Shown: positions 19,232-28,665, counted from the first letter of the stretch. The stretch is DNA of 64,000 nt from JABDCD01 sp964469525 (GCA_964469525.1 CAYXYU010000005.1:62001-126000), one strand, 5' to 3'. Notes: generated by a model from the letters alone, not told the origin. Numbers and translations: made by a program.

Positions 19232-20914
19232 TCAACGGCGCGATTTTACTTTCCAAACGTGACGTGCGCACAGCCAGCCTGCCAGCGCAATGGCAAGCGC
19301 ATTCAGCGCAGTGGCAATGTTTAGCCGTCTGCCGTGATAGAGTCCTGTCCAGCTTTCCAGATAGGGGAATTGTCTCACCGGCGGCGCCAACAGCGATGCA
19401 GCCTGAAACAGGGCAGCGAGCAGGAACCAGCGCGGTTGCATGCAAGCCAGTACCAGCGAAAAAATGTCGGCGGTAAAGAAATAACGGTCATGCATGAAGG
19501 GGAGGGTGAAGGGCAGCAGGCCCGCTGAAAGCGTGGCCAGCAGCATATAGGAAACCGGTGTTACCTCCCGCCAGCGCTGGTAGCTCACGACAGTGATGAT
19601 CAGGCCGCAAAAGATTGCCACGAGCAAACCGAGATTTATTACCCATACCGGGTCGATATCTCGAAGGTAGAGATAGGGGTTGGCAGCATTAAGATTGATT
19701 GGATATCTGGCAACCTGGCCATAATAGATTTTCAGCATATTCAGCATCGGGCGACCCTGGAGCCAGGCAGGAACGCAGGTTAGCACGTACACGGCGGGAA
19801 TAATCCAAAGCTGCCTCCATGGGATGGTCCGCTTCAGCAGCAGCGCCAGCAGCACCGGGAAGAGGAACACTACCTGCGGCTTCAATGAAAAGGCGATCCC
19901 GGCGTAGATCAGGGCCATGCGCGGGCGCTGCGTTAGGACGTAATAGCTGCCGCCCAGCAGGAAAGCGGTGAACCATATGTCGCATTGTGCGGAAACGGCG
20001 CCATTGACGATCACGCTTGGCGCCAGCAGCAGAAGTAGCGCGGCCGCTAGGGGCATTCGTGAATGCGGCTGGTCGCGGTATTGCAGGCCAACGATGCGGT
20101 AGGCCCAGTAGGCAGCGATGACTTCGCCGACGAAACTGACATACTTGATGACATGTTCGGTTCGGGCCAGCGGGAGAAGGAAGTCGCCGACGCCCAGCAG
20201 GTAAGTGTACAGCGGGGCGTAATTGCTGACGCCGCGTCCATACGCTTCCGCCAGTCCGTAAAATCGGATATGGCGCATCCAGTGTTGCAGGAAAAGCGTG
20301 ATATCGGCCGAAACGAAATCCAGCGCCTGCATGCGCAGCCACCCTGCGGTCAGGAGAAGGAGCAGCACCGTGATACCCTCCCGGTAATGGGAACGCAGCC
20401 AGATTCCCGCTGCCCGGCGTTGCCGGTATCCGTGCAGCAGCAGGCGCGCCGTGGGATAAACCAACAAGCATAAGCCGATGCTCAGTAGTACACTACTGGG
20501 GTGCAGGCTGCGTATATTGACCTGCTGCAGGGATTTTGCCTCCGCCGTCAGGCGCAGCTGATTATCTCCTAGCGAGAGGTGTGGCAGGAGATCGAGTGTC
20601 AGGACGGGGTTCCTGCACTGTTCCGCATAACCGGCAGGGAGTTCCATGACCCTGCCGTTGATACTGAGGCTCTGCACGCAGCCGCCGGTGGAGATGCGGA
20701 TAATGCCGGACTGGAACAGCCCGTACCTCAAGGTAGCGGTCAGAGAGGCTGGTGCATCGGGCTTGGCATGTTCCTGCTGCGGAGTATGGACAGTGATGTT
20801 AGTGACGGCAATGGGCGTGTGGGTCCAGAGCGCAATCGCCAGCGTTAGAAATATTCCGCTCAGCGCCAGAAGCCAGGGATGATTGGGTCTGAGGAGGGCA
20901 GAAAAACGGCTCAA
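19232..20914 (-). CDS. GT-C type integral membrane glycosyltransferase
   Basis: 560 residues. One N-terminal membrane segment (residues about 12-32), a periplasmic beta-rich domain (about 35-130), then at least nine further hydrophobic spans. The first long loop after a membrane span carries an acidic residue in LDFVSADITLFL, as in GT-C enzymes that use polyprenyl-linked sugars, and the later region resembles GT87/GT39 mannosyltransferases. The donor and acceptor cannot be told; lipid or surface glycan modification is likely. Confidence 0.7.
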   Translation of the reverse strand: MSRFSALLRPNHPWLLALSGIFLTLAIALWTHTPIAVTNITVHTPQQEHAKPDAPASLTATLRYGLFQSGIIRISTGGCVQSLSINGRVMELPAGYAEQCRNPVLTLDLLPHLSLGDNQLRLTAEAKSLQQVNIRSLHPSSVLLSIGLCLLVYPTARLLLHGYRQRRAAGIWLRSHYREGITVLLLLLTAGWLRMQALDFVSADITLFLQHWMRHIRFYGLAEAYGRGVSNYAPLYTYLLGVGDFLLPLARTEHVIKYVSFVGEVIAAYWAYRIVGLQYRDQPHSRMPLAAALLLLLAPSVIVNGAVSAQCDIWFTAFLLGGSYYVLTQRPRMALIYAGIAFSLKPQVVFLFPVLLALLLKRTIPWRQLWIIPAVYVLTCVPAWLQGRPMLNMLKIYYGQVARYPINLNAANPYLYLRDIDPVWVINLGLLVAIFCGLIITVVSYQRWREVTPVSYMLLATLSAGLLPFTLPFMHDRYFFTADIFSLVLACMQPRWFLLAALFQAASLLAPPVRQFPYLESWTGLYHGRRLNIATALNALAIALAGWLCARHVWKVKSRR

Positions 20915-20989
20915 TGCGGCATCCCTTGCATGGTGACCATAAGGCCAACATAAGCATAAAGGCCGCAGTCGAAAAGTGCCTTTATAAGG

Positions 20990-21367
20990 CTACAGGCTGA
21001 CCGAGAAGGAATTGCCGCAGCCGCAGCGAGCAGTGGCGTTGGGGTTCTTTATGGAGAAGCCGGCGCTCGCCAGGTCCTCGCTGTAATCGAGCGTTGAGCC
21101 TTTCAGGATGCCGAGCGATACGTCATCGACGATGACTTCGGCGTCGCCTTGCGCAATGATATGGTCGTCTGTTGCGGGCTCGCCCTCGTCGAGCAGGAAT
21201 TCATACTGGAATCCCGAGCAGCCGCCGCCCTTCACCAGCACGCGGAAGCGCATGTGCGGCTTACCGTCCTGTGTCTTAAGCGCGTTGATGCGTGCCGCCG
21301 CCGCCTCAGTCAGCGAAAAACCGGCGAAGGGAGGGGAAGTATTAGCAGTATGGGCTTGCGTTTCCAT
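20990..21367 (-). CDS. erpA: A-type iron-sulfur carrier ErpA
   Basis: 125 residues. The three cysteines of A-type carriers are present: one in VKGGGCSGFQYEF and two in the C-terminal CGCGNSFSV. It delivers Fe-S clusters to apoproteins such as those of the respiratory chain and the isoprenoid pathway. An N-terminal extension of about 20 residues precedes the core. Divergent from dgt across about 100 bases, where both promoters must lie. Confidence 0.92.
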   Translation of the reverse strand: METQAHTANTSPPFAGFSLTEAAAARINALKTQDGKPHMRFRVLVKGGGCSGFQYEFLLDEGEPATDDHIIAQGDAEVIVDDVSLGILKGSTLDYSEDLASAGFSIKNPNATARCGCGNSFSVSL

Positions 21368-21468
21368 TCTCTAAATATGGCGTATTTCAGGGGATTCTTC
21401 AAGGAAACACGGGCACTTTTTCAATTCGCTTGTCATTATAGCGGCTTACGTTTATTCCTTTTCCCCCT

Positions 21469-22704
21469 ATGACCGATCATACGCCTAAACAGGGGCTTGC
21501 CCCCTATGCCTGCCATCCCGGCAATAGCCGCGGCAGGCTGCATAAGGAAGAGGAGAGCGCCAGCCGCTCGCCCTACCAGCGCGACCGCGACCGCATCATC
21601 CATTCCACTGCCTTCCGCCGCCTCGAATACAAGACGCAGGTCTTCGTCAACCATGAGGGCGACCATTACCGCACGCGGCTGACGCATAGCCTGGAGGTGT
21701 CGCAACTGGCGCGTTCGATGTGCCGGACGCTCGGCCTCAACGAAGATTTGGGCGAAACGCTGGCGCTGGCGCATGATCTGGGCCATCCGCCGTTCGGCCA
21801 TGCCGGCGAGGAGGCGCTCGCCGAAGCGATGGAGCCGTTCGGCGGTTTCGACCACAATGCCCATACGCTGCGCATCGTCACCGCGCTCGAGCAGCGCTAT
21901 GCCGGGTTCGACGGGCTGAACCTGACTTGGGAGACACTCGAAGGCATCACCAAGCATAACGGGCCGTTGCTGAAGCGCACGGGAGCGTCGATTTTTTCCA
22001 AGCTGCTTAACAAACCCTTCTCGCCGACCCTGCCGCGCGCCATCACCGATTACAATGCCAAGCATGATCTCCAGCTCGACTATTTCGCCGGTGGCGAGGC
22101 GCAGATCGCCGCGCTGGCTGACGACATCGCCTATAACAACCATGACATTGATGACGGGTTGCGTGCCGGGCTGTTCACGCTCGAGCAGCTCGATGCGGTG
22201 GAAGGGGTTGGCAAGATTTTCCGCGAGGTAAGGAACCGCTACCCCGGCATCGATGAGCCGCGCCTGATCCATGAAGCCATCCGCCGTCTGATCAATCGCA
22301 TGGTGACCGATCTGACGCGTCATACGGCACAGCGAATCGCCGCCGAGGAGATCGGGACCGTGGACGATATCCGCAAGCTGGGCGAGCCGCTGGTGGCCTT
22401 CTCAGCCGAGATGCAGGAAACTAACCTGAGGCTTAAGGAATTCCTGATGGCGCACATGTACCGCCATTACAAGGTCAACCGCATGGCGAGCAAGGCCAAG
22501 CGCGTCGTGCGCGAGCTGTTCGCCTTCTTCCTCGCCGAGCCGCAATGCCTGCCGACTACCTGGCGTACCATTGCCGGCCAGCCCAAGAGCGCCACCACCG
22601 CCATGGCAGTGTGCGATTTCATTGCCGGCATGACTGATCGCTTCGCGCTTGATGAATACCGCCGCGTGTTTGACGTGCAGGCGCGGAGCTGGTTGGGGAA
22701 GTGA
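21469..22704 (+). CDS. dgt: dGTP triphosphohydrolase-like protein
   Basis: 411 residues, HD-domain phosphohydrolase of the type 2 Dgt family that splits dNTPs into nucleoside and triphosphate. RDRDRIIHSTAFRRLEYKTQV is the family signature (first 20 residues shown as separate parts: RDRDRIIHS and AFRRLEYKTQV), THSLEVSQLAR provides the first His, and LAHDLGHPPFGHAGE the HD pair. The downstream argS partner is usual in alphaproteobacteria (erpA-dgt-argS-SPOR-nagZ), which supports the call. Confidence 0.93.
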   Translation: MTDHTPKQGLAPYACHPGNSRGRLHKEEESASRSPYQRDRDRIIHSTAFRRLEYKTQVFVNHEGDHYRTRLTHSLEVSQLARSMCRTLGLNEDLGETLALAHDLGHPPFGHAGEEALAEAMEPFGGFDHNAHTLRIVTALEQRYAGFDGLNLTWETLEGITKHNGPLLKRTGASIFSKLLNKPFSPTLPRAITDYNAKHDLQLDYFAGGEAQIAALADDIAYNNHDIDDGLRAGLFTLEQLDAVEGVGKIFREVRNRYPGIDEPRLIHEAIRRLINRMVTDLTRHTAQRIAAEEIGTVDDIRKLGEPLVAFSAEMQETNLRLKEFLMAHMYRHYKVNRMASKAKRVVRELFAFFLAEPQCLPTTWRTIAGQPKSATTAMAVCDFIAGMTDRFALDEYRRVFDVQARSWLGK

Positions 22705-22738
22705 CGGTAAGCCTTAGCGGCTCTGCCGCTTAGGCTCC

Positions 22739-22808
22739 CGTCATCCCGGCGAAGGCCGGGATCCAGATATAGAATAAGAACTGGATTCCCGCCTGCGCGG
22801 GAATAACA
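22739..22808. repeat. CGTCATCCCGGCGAAGGCCGGGA palindromic repeat
   Basis: Two hairpins: CCCGGCGAAGGCCGGG and TTCCCGCCTGCGCGGGAA, enclosed by GTCAT and a degenerate ATAAC end. Located between dgt and argS, just before the argS start, so the argS ribosome site (AAAGAAA) is poor. Confidence 0.8.
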
Positions 22809-22821
22809 AAAAGAAAAAGAA

Positions 22822-24629
22822 ATGAATATTTTCAAACAAATAGAACAAAGCATTCATGCAATAGTTGAGCGACTGAAGGCGGAGGGTAAGCTGCCCGAAA
22901 CCGTTTCGGCAGCAAAAGTGGAGGCCACTCCATCGCGTGAAGCGTCGCATGGCGACATTGCCACCAATGCCGCGATGGTACTGGCGGCGCAGGCGGGAAA
23001 GAAGCCCCGCGAGATCGCCGATTTGCTGGTTGATTATTTAACCAAAATAGAAGGAGTGGCAAGGGCTGACATCGCTGGCCCGGGATTCATCAACCTGACA
23101 CTTGCGCCTTCGGTATGGCAGCAATCCATTGCGACCATTCTCGAACACGGCCGCGGGTACGGTAATAGCAATATTGGTCAAGGCAGGAGGGCCAATGTCG
23201 AATATGTCTCGGCCAATCCGACTGGCCCGATGCATGTCGGCCACGGGCGTGGCGCGGTCTATGGCGATGCGCTGGCTACCTTGCTGCTGAAAGCAGGATA
23301 TAACGTCACCAAGGAATATTACATCAACGATGCCGGGGCACAGGTCGACAAGGTGGCCGAATCGGTTTACCTGCGTTACCGTGAAGCCTGCGGCGAAGCC
23401 ATCGGGGAAATTCCGGAAGGACTTTACCCCGGCGATTACCTGATCCCGATCGGTGAGGCGCTGCGTCGCCTTCATGACCGCAGACTGCTTACCATGGATC
23501 GTGCCCAGTGGCTGCCCATCGTGCGCGACTATGCGTTAGAAGCGATCATGGTAATGATCAAGGACGACTTGGCGGCACTAGGCATTCATCATGATGTTTT
23601 CACTTCCGAGCGAGCATTAACGCAAGCGGGTAAAGTTGACGAGGCGATCCGCGTACTGGACGAGAAGGGGCTGGTTTATACCGGCGTGCTGGAGCCCCCT
23701 AAAGGTAAGACGCCCGAGGACTGGGAACCGCGGCCGCAGACCTTGTTCAAGTCTTCGGAATTTGGCGACGACTGCGACCGTCCGGTGAAGAAATCCGACG
23801 GTAGCTGGACCTATTTCGCTCCTGACATCGCCTACCATTTCGACAAGTGTAAGCGCGGCTTCGACCTGCTGATCGACGTATTCGGCGCCGATCACGGCGG
23901 CTACGTCAAACGCATCAAGGCGGTGGTGCAGGCCCTCTCCGGCGGCAAGGTGGAGATGGAGGTGAAGCTCTGCCAGCTGGTGAAGTTCCTGCGCGGCGGC
24001 GAGCCGATGAAAATGTCCAAGCGCGCCGGCACCTTCGTCACCGTGCGCGAAGTGGTGGACGAGGTAGGCAGGGACGTGTTCCGCTTCATCATGCTCACCC
24101 GCAAGAACGACGTGCCGCTCGATTTCGATTTCCAGAAGGTGATGGAGCAGTCGAAGGACAACCCGGTATTCTACGTGCAGTACGCGCATGCGCGTTGCCG
24201 GTCGATCGCCAGGCGGGCGGCAGAGGAGATGCCGGAGGCGCTTAAGAGATGTGAGGAGCTGGGGATGTGGGAATGTGGGGAAAAGAAAGTATCTCCACCT
24301 CTTCACCTCTCCCCCCCCCCCATCTCCTCTCCCGCCTCACCCACCCCGAAGAGCTCGCCCTCATCCGCCAGATGTGCAACTGGCCGCGGCTGGTCGAGCA
24401 GGCGGCGGTTGCCCTCGAGCCGCACCGCGTCGCGTTCTATCTTTACGATCTGGCGTCCACCTTCCATGGCCTGTGGAATCTCGGCAATGACGATTCCGGC
24501 CTGCGCTTCCTGGTCAGGGATGATGTAGAACTGACGGCCGCGCGGCTGGCGCTGTCGCAGGCGCTGTCGCAGGTGATTGCCTCGGGGCTTCTGGTTTTGG
24601 GGGTTGAGCCGGCGGAGGAAATGCGCTAG
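22822..24629 (+). CDS. argS: Arginyl-tRNA synthetase, frameshifted at a poly-C run
   Basis: Class I synthetase that charges tRNA-Arg. The frame opened at 22822 carries the HIGH-type motif PMHVGHGRGAVYGDAL and the KMSK motif MKMSKRAGTF, then leaves the family at a run of 11 C (24311-24321) and reads into nonsense to 24528. The true C-terminal anticodon-binding domain (THPEELALIRQMCNWP, EPHRVAFYLYDLASTFH, ending LGVEPAEEMR) is in another frame and ends at 24629. One extra C would join the two into about 602 residues, the normal length. Because argS is essential, the cause is a sequencing error, a variable tract or recoding. The segment just before the run (GMWECGEKKVS) is also poorly conserved. 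Confidence 0.9.
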
Positions 24630-24659
24630 TACAGGGCGCGTAAAAGCGGTTACGGAAAG

Positions 24660-25556
24660 ATGTACGAAGATCCGGACGACAGGGATTTCATGATCGAAGG
24701 GGAGGGGCTGCCGCACGGCATGGCCCGCTGGCTGCCGAGCTTGGTGGTGTTGACGGCCATCGGCGGCTTCCTGACGCTCGCCTGGTATGCCTATCATGCG
24801 GGGACTCAGTCAGTGCGCGATGAAGACCTGCTGGTGGTTGAGGCGGACGATTCGCCGATCAAGGAAAAGCCGCTCGACCCCGGCGGCATGCAGTTCCCCG
24901 ATCAGGACAAGACCGTGTTCGAGACTTTCTCTGCCAAGCGCGACAATCCCAAGGTAGAGCGCGTGCTGCCGCCGCCCGAGGAGCCTATCATGGTGGAAAC
25001 GGCAGCGCCGGCGCCTGTCGAGCCGCCGGTTGCCTCCGATAAGCCGGAACTGGTCATCGGCGCCGATACCGGCGTGGCAGTGAAACTCCCGGCTGATGAG
25101 GCACCGAAACCGAAAGCGGAGGATGTAGCCAGGGCGAAGGAAGCGGCCAGGCCGATGCCTTCCCTTTCCAAAGACGTAGCGCCTGCCGACAATCAGGCGG
25201 AAACCTTCATTGCCAGAAACGAGGCGAAGGCCGAAACCGTGAAGAAGGAAGCAGCAAAAACGGAAGAAAAACTGATCTCGCCGGCCGATGCTGTTCCTGC
25301 CTCCGGCAACGTCAGAATACAACTGGGTGCCTACCGGTCGGAAGAGGAGGCGCTTGCCGCCTGGGGCAAGATCGTGCGCAAGCATGCCAACCTGCTGTCG
25401 GGGCGCGAGCGCCTGATCGTCAGGGCCGACCTCGGCGCGAAAGGGATTTATTACCGCCTGCGTATCCCCGGCTTTGCCAATACGCTGGAAGCCAAGGCAA
25501 TGTGCGACAAGCTGACGGCCAGGGGGCAGGCCTGCATCCTCGCCCCTGCCAGATAA
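24660..25556 (+). CDS. SPOR-domain cell-division protein
   Basis: 298 residues. A cytoplasmic N-terminus of about 22 residues, one membrane span (about 27-45, LVVLTAIGGFLTLAWYAYHA), a Pro/Ala/Lys-rich periplasmic linker and a C-terminal SPOR domain from about residue 225 (NVRIQLGAYRSEEEALAAW ... YYRLRIPGFAN). SPOR domains bind septal peptidoglycan lacking stem peptides. Sits between argS and nagZ, the conserved alphaproteobacterial order. Confidence 0.92.
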   Translation: MYEDPDDRDFMIEGEGLPHGMARWLPSLVVLTAIGGFLTLAWYAYHAGTQSVRDEDLLVVEADDSPIKEKPLDPGGMQFPDQDKTVFETFSAKRDNPKVERVLPPPEEPIMVETAAPAPVEPPVASDKPELVIGADTGVAVKLPADEAPKPKAEDVARAKEAARPMPSLSKDVAPADNQAETFIARNEAKAETVKKEAAKTEEKLISPADAVPASGNVRIQLGAYRSEEEALAAWGKIVRKHANLLSGRERLIVRADLGAKGIYYRLRIPGFANTLEAKAMCDKLTARGQACILAPAR

Positions 25557-25560
25557 CCGT

Positions 25561-26580
25561 ATGGCATCACCGCTCTCTGCTGTTATATTCGATACCGAAG
25601 GCACCACGCTGACTTCAGAAGAGAAAGCCTTTTTTCGCGACATCAACCCGTTCGGCTATATCCTCTTTGCACGCCACTGTACCTCTCCCGAGGATGTGAA
25701 ACGGCTTATTGGTGAATTGAAATCGCTGTCGGGGCGCGACCGGCTGCCGGTGCTGATCGACCAGGAAGGCGGACGCGTGGCGCGGCTTAAGCCGCCGCAC
25801 TGGCCCAAATACCCGCCCGCCGGCGTCTTTGCCACTATGGCGAGTGCCGACCGCGAGAGCGCGCATAACGCCGTGTATCTCAACGCACGGCTGATCGCTG
25901 CCGATCTGTATGAGCTTGGTATCACCGTGGATTGCGCACCGCTGGCTGATCTACCGGTCGAAGGGGCGCACGATATCATCGGGGATCGCGCCTTCGGACG
26001 TGAGGCCGATCAGGTGGTCTACCTGGCGCGGGCGCAGGCAAAGGGCCTGATGGATGGCGGCATCGTACCGGTCCTGAAGCATATCCCCGGCCATGGCCGC
26101 GCCTTCGCCGACAGCCATGAGGAGCTGCCGGTGGTGAAGGAGCCGCTGGAGGTATTGCGGAAAACCGATTTCGTACCCTTCAAGGCGCTGGCCAGCCTCC
26201 CGATGGCGATGACGGCGCATGTGCTCTATACCGCGATTGACGAGGTACATATGGCGACCTGCTCAAAGAAGGCCATTGCGCTGATTCGCGGGGAGCTTGG
26301 TTTCAAGGGACTGCTGCTGTCGGATGATCTGTCGATGAAGGCAATGGGCGGCAGCCTTGACAGCCGTGCCCGCGATGCGCTGGCGGCAGGCTGCGATGTG
26401 GTGCTGCATTGCAACGGCACGCTGGACGAGCGGAAGGAAGTGGCTAAGGGGGTATCCGTGCTGGAAGGCGAAGCGCTGGCCCGCGCTGAAACGGCGATGC
26501 GCTCAGTGCGCACGCCGGTGACGTTTGATCACATCGAGGCCCGCCGTACGCTGGACGAGATGCTAAAGGTATATGCATAA
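25561..26580 (+). CDS. nagZ: Beta-N-acetylglucosaminidase NagZ
   Basis: 339 residues, glycoside hydrolase family 3. The substrate motif KHIPGHGRAFADSHEELP holds the catalytic His-Asp pair of NagZ enzymes, and LLSDDLSMKAMGG the nucleophile Asp. It removes GlcNAc from anhydromuropeptides in the cytoplasm during cell-wall recycling. It starts five bases after the SPOR gene. No signal peptide, as expected. Confidence 0.95.
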   Translation: MASPLSAVIFDTEGTTLTSEEKAFFRDINPFGYILFARHCTSPEDVKRLIGELKSLSGRDRLPVLIDQEGGRVARLKPPHWPKYPPAGVFATMASADRESAHNAVYLNARLIAADLYELGITVDCAPLADLPVEGAHDIIGDRAFGREADQVVYLARAQAKGLMDGGIVPVLKHIPGHGRAFADSHEELPVVKEPLEVLRKTDFVPFKALASLPMAMTAHVLYTAIDEVHMATCSKKAIALIRGELGFKGLLLSDDLSMKAMGGSLDSRARDALAAGCDVVLHCNGTLDERKEVAKGVSVLEGEALARAETAMRSVRTPVTFDHIEARRTLDEMLKVYA

Positions 26581-26582
26581 TA

Positions 26583-26690
26583 TTCCCTCTCCCGCATTGC
26601 GGGAGAGGGTTAGGGTGAGGGCGCTTGGGTAATAAGTGCGCAAGGAAGCGCCTTCACCCCGGCCCTCTCCCGTAAACGGGAGAGGGGGAA
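26583..26690. repeat. CCCTCTCCCGC palindromic element, intergenic copy
   Basis: Starts CCCTCTCCCGCATTGCGGGAG and ends CCCTCTCCCGTAAACGGGAGA plus GGGGG. Both ends are hairpins and the whole is a larger inverted repeat of about 105 bases. Same family as the elements inside acs and mutY; here it fills the gap between nagZ and the M50 gene. A 25-base fragment (CCCTCTCCCGCTTGCGGGAG) lies at about 50746-50766 between sdhC and sdhD. Confidence 0.8.
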
Positions 26691-26696
26691 GGAGAA

Positions 26697-27365
26697 ATGC
26701 CCGACTGGTTATTGGACGCCTCCGCCTGGGTGCTGCCGGTGATTCTGGCGGTGACCCTGCACGAGGCGGCGCATGGCTGGGTGGCTGAGCGCTTTGGCGA
26801 CGATACGGCAAGGCGGGCAGGGCGCGTCACCTTCAATCCCTTGAAGCATGTCGACCGCTTCGGCACGATTATCTTTCCGGCTGTGCTGTTGCTACTCAAA
26901 TCGCCGGTCGTGATCGGCTACGCTAAGCCGGTGCCGGTGAATTTCCACCGCCTGCAGCCGCCGCGCCGGGGCATGCTGCTGGTGGCGCTGGCCGGGCCGG
27001 GCACTAACATCCTTCTGGCGGTCGTCTCGGCGCTGCTGCTGCATATCGAGGCGTGGGTGACGCCGGAGGAGGCGCCATGGCTTTACCAGAACCTCTACCG
27101 TTCACTACTCATCAACTGCGTGCTGGCGGTATTCAACCTGCTGCCCATCCTGCCGCTCGACGGCGGCCGCGTCATCGACGCTCTTCTGCCGTCGGGCGCC
27201 CTGAAGCGTCGGTTCGAGACGCTGGAGCGTTACGGCATCCTGCTCGTACTGGCGGCGCTGCTGGTGCCGCCCGCGCTCGGCTTTTACCAGGTGCAGGCGG
27301 TCATCACCGTGCCTTCCTTCTGGCTGCTGGAGAATATCCTGTACCTGACGGGGAATGGCGGGTGA
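26697..27365 (+). CDS. Site-2 protease family (M50) membrane metalloprotease
   Basis: 222 residues with about five hydrophobic spans. Zinc motif LHEAAHGW (HExxH) in the first span and the third ligand in LLPILPLDGGRV, the classic NxxPxxPLDGG region. These short cytosol-facing intramembrane proteases without PDZ domains (Rv/YdgA group) have few known substrates. Family genes follow nagZ and a scpA/scpB pair in many alphaproteobacteria; the scp genes are missing here. The start follows the ribosome site GGGGAAGGAG. Confidence 0.9.
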   Translation: MPDWLLDASAWVLPVILAVTLHEAAHGWVAERFGDDTARRAGRVTFNPLKHVDRFGTIIFPAVLLLLKSPVVIGYAKPVPVNFHRLQPPRRGMLLVALAGPGTNILLAVVSALLLHIEAWVTPEEAPWLYQNLYRSLLINCVLAVFNLLPILPLDGGRVIDALLPSGALKRRFETLERYGILLVLAALLVPPALGFYQVQAVITVPSFWLLENILYLTGNGG

Positions 27366-27420
27366 CACGGCAGCCGAATTTGTGTTAACCTGCTGCCGAA
27401 TCAATCATTAGGAGAAAATC

Positions 27421-27576
27421 ATGGGACTGAGTTTCTGGCATCTGCTGCTGATCCTGATCGTGGTGTTCGTGCTGTTCGGGGCGGGCAAGCTTCCGAAGGT
27501 GATGGGCGACGTCGGCAAGGGCATCCGCAATTTGCGCGAAGGCCTGAAGGGCGACGAGGAGAAGGATAATAGATGA
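27421..27576 (+). CDS. tatA: Twin-arginine translocase subunit TatA
   Basis: 51 residues. MGLSFWHLLLILIVVFVLFG is the membrane helix, followed by the FGAGKLP hinge and the amphipathic helix VMGDVGKGIRNLREGL; the tail is short (about 90 residues or fewer are usual). The start has a clear ribosome site (AGGAG). TatA forms the pore for folded proteins. The last codons and stop lie in the left arm of the palindrome at 27564-27641, which may have cut the tail. Confidence 0.93.
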   Translation: MGLSFWHLLLILIVVFVLFGAGKLPKVMGDVGKGIRNLREGLKGDEEKDNR

Positions 27577-27641
27577 TAAGATGAGAGATGATATGAACTG
27601 CATATCTTTCCTATCATCGATCATCTTATCATCCATCATCT
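27564..27641. repeat. GATGAT-type inverted repeat, copy A (tatA-tatB)
   Basis: Left arm 27564-27597 and right arm 27607-27641 pair at about 28 of 34 positions, with a loop of about nine bases. Core of the left arm: GATGATAAGATGA. It begins inside the tatA tail and ends directly at the tatB ATG. The same arm sequence occurs at 51221-51697 and 57365-57441. Confidence 0.88.
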
Positions 27642-27914
27642 ATGTTTGACCTCTCCTTCGCCGAACTGGCGCTGATCATCATCGTCGCGGTGGTTTTCAT
27701 CGGGCCGAAAGACTTGCCGGTGGTGTTGCGCGCGTTGTCGAAAGCCATGCGCAGCATTCGCCGCTTCGGGCAGGAATTGAAGTGCGAGTTCGACAAGTTG
27801 TCGGAGGAAGCTGGCGTTGAAGATATCCGGCGCGAGGTACGCATGATCAGGGGCGATGATGGCAGGCTCTATGAGAGCTACGATATTCCGACGGACAAAC
27901 GCCATGACGGATGA
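27642..27914 (+). CDS. tatB: Twin-arginine translocase subunit TatB
   Basis: 90 residues. Membrane helix FAELALIIIVAVVFIGPKDLP with the conserved Glu near residue 8 and GPKDLP hinge, then an amphipathic helix. TatB with TatC recognises the twin-arginine signal. The ATG is preceded by the palindrome arm (CATCCATCATCT) and has no visible Shine-Dalgarno, unlike tatA. Confidence 0.93.
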   Translation: MFDLSFAELALIIIVAVVFIGPKDLPVVLRALSKAMRSIRRFGQELKCEFDKLSEEAGVEDIRREVRMIRGDDGRLYESYDIPTDKRHDG

Positions 27915-28665
27915 GGACGCACTTCCTTCCCAACCGCTGCTGTCTCACTTCATTGAGCTGAAACGGCGTTTGCTTATCTCGCTGCTGGCGTTCATCGCTG
28001 CCACCATCGCCTGCTATCTGGTGGCGGGGGACCTCTATTCCTTTCTGGTGCAGCCGTTGGCCGAGGCGTTTGAGGATCCGGCGCAGCGCCGCCTGATCTA
28101 TACCGGGCTTGCCGAAGCCTTCATCAGCTATCTGCGTCTGGCGGTGTTCGGCGGGTTCCTGCTGGCCTTCCCGGTCATCGCGGCGCAGCTCTACCTGTTC
28201 CTCGCCCCCGGTCTCTACAAGCAGGAGCGGCGCGCGCTGGTTCCCTATCTGGTGGCGGCGCCGGTACTGTTCCTCACCGGGGCGGCTTTCGTCTATTATT
28301 TCATCTTCCCGGCGGCGTGGCGATTCTTCCTCGGCTTCGAAGCGCCGGGCGGGGAGGGGCTGCCCATCCAGCTCGAAGCGCGGGTGGCCGATTACCTGTC
28401 GCTCTCCATGCACCTGATCATCGCCTTCGGCCTGTCCTTCCAGCTGCCGGTCATCCTGGTGCTGCTGGTACGCTCCGGCCTGATGGCGGTGGAGACGCTG
28501 AAAAAAGGGCGGCGCTATGCCGTCGTCATCATCGTCACCGTCGCCGCTTTCATCACGCCCCCCGATATGTTCAGCCAGATTGCCCTTTCCGTGCCGCTTT
28601 ATATGTTATATGAAATGTCGATTTTATTATGTAGTCGTCATTCCCGCGCAGGCGGGAATCCATAA
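27904..28665 (+). CDS. tatC: Twin-arginine translocase subunit TatC, repeat-derived C-terminus
   Basis: 253 residues from the ATG at 27904 (MTDEDALPSQPLLSHFIELK), overlapping tatB by 11 bases; an in-frame ATG at 27856 would overlap too far. LSHFIELKRRL and FITPPDMFSQ are TatC signatures and six spans are present. The final residues after LYEMSILL read CSRHSRAGGNP and are encoded by a GTCATTCCCGC repeat that also supplies the stop. The essential core looks intact. Confidence 0.95.
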   Translation: MTDEDALPSQPLLSHFIELKRRLLISLLAFIAATIACYLVAGDLYSFLVQPLAEAFEDPAQRRLIYTGLAEAFISYLRLAVFGGFLLAFPVIAAQLYLFLAPGLYKQERRALVPYLVAAPVLFLTGAAFVYYFIFPAAWRFFLGFEAPGGEGLPIQLEARVADYLSLSMHLIIAFGLSFQLPVILVLLVRSGLMAVETLKKGRRYAVVIIVTVAAFITPPDMFSQIALSVPLYMLYEMSILLCSRHSRAGGNP

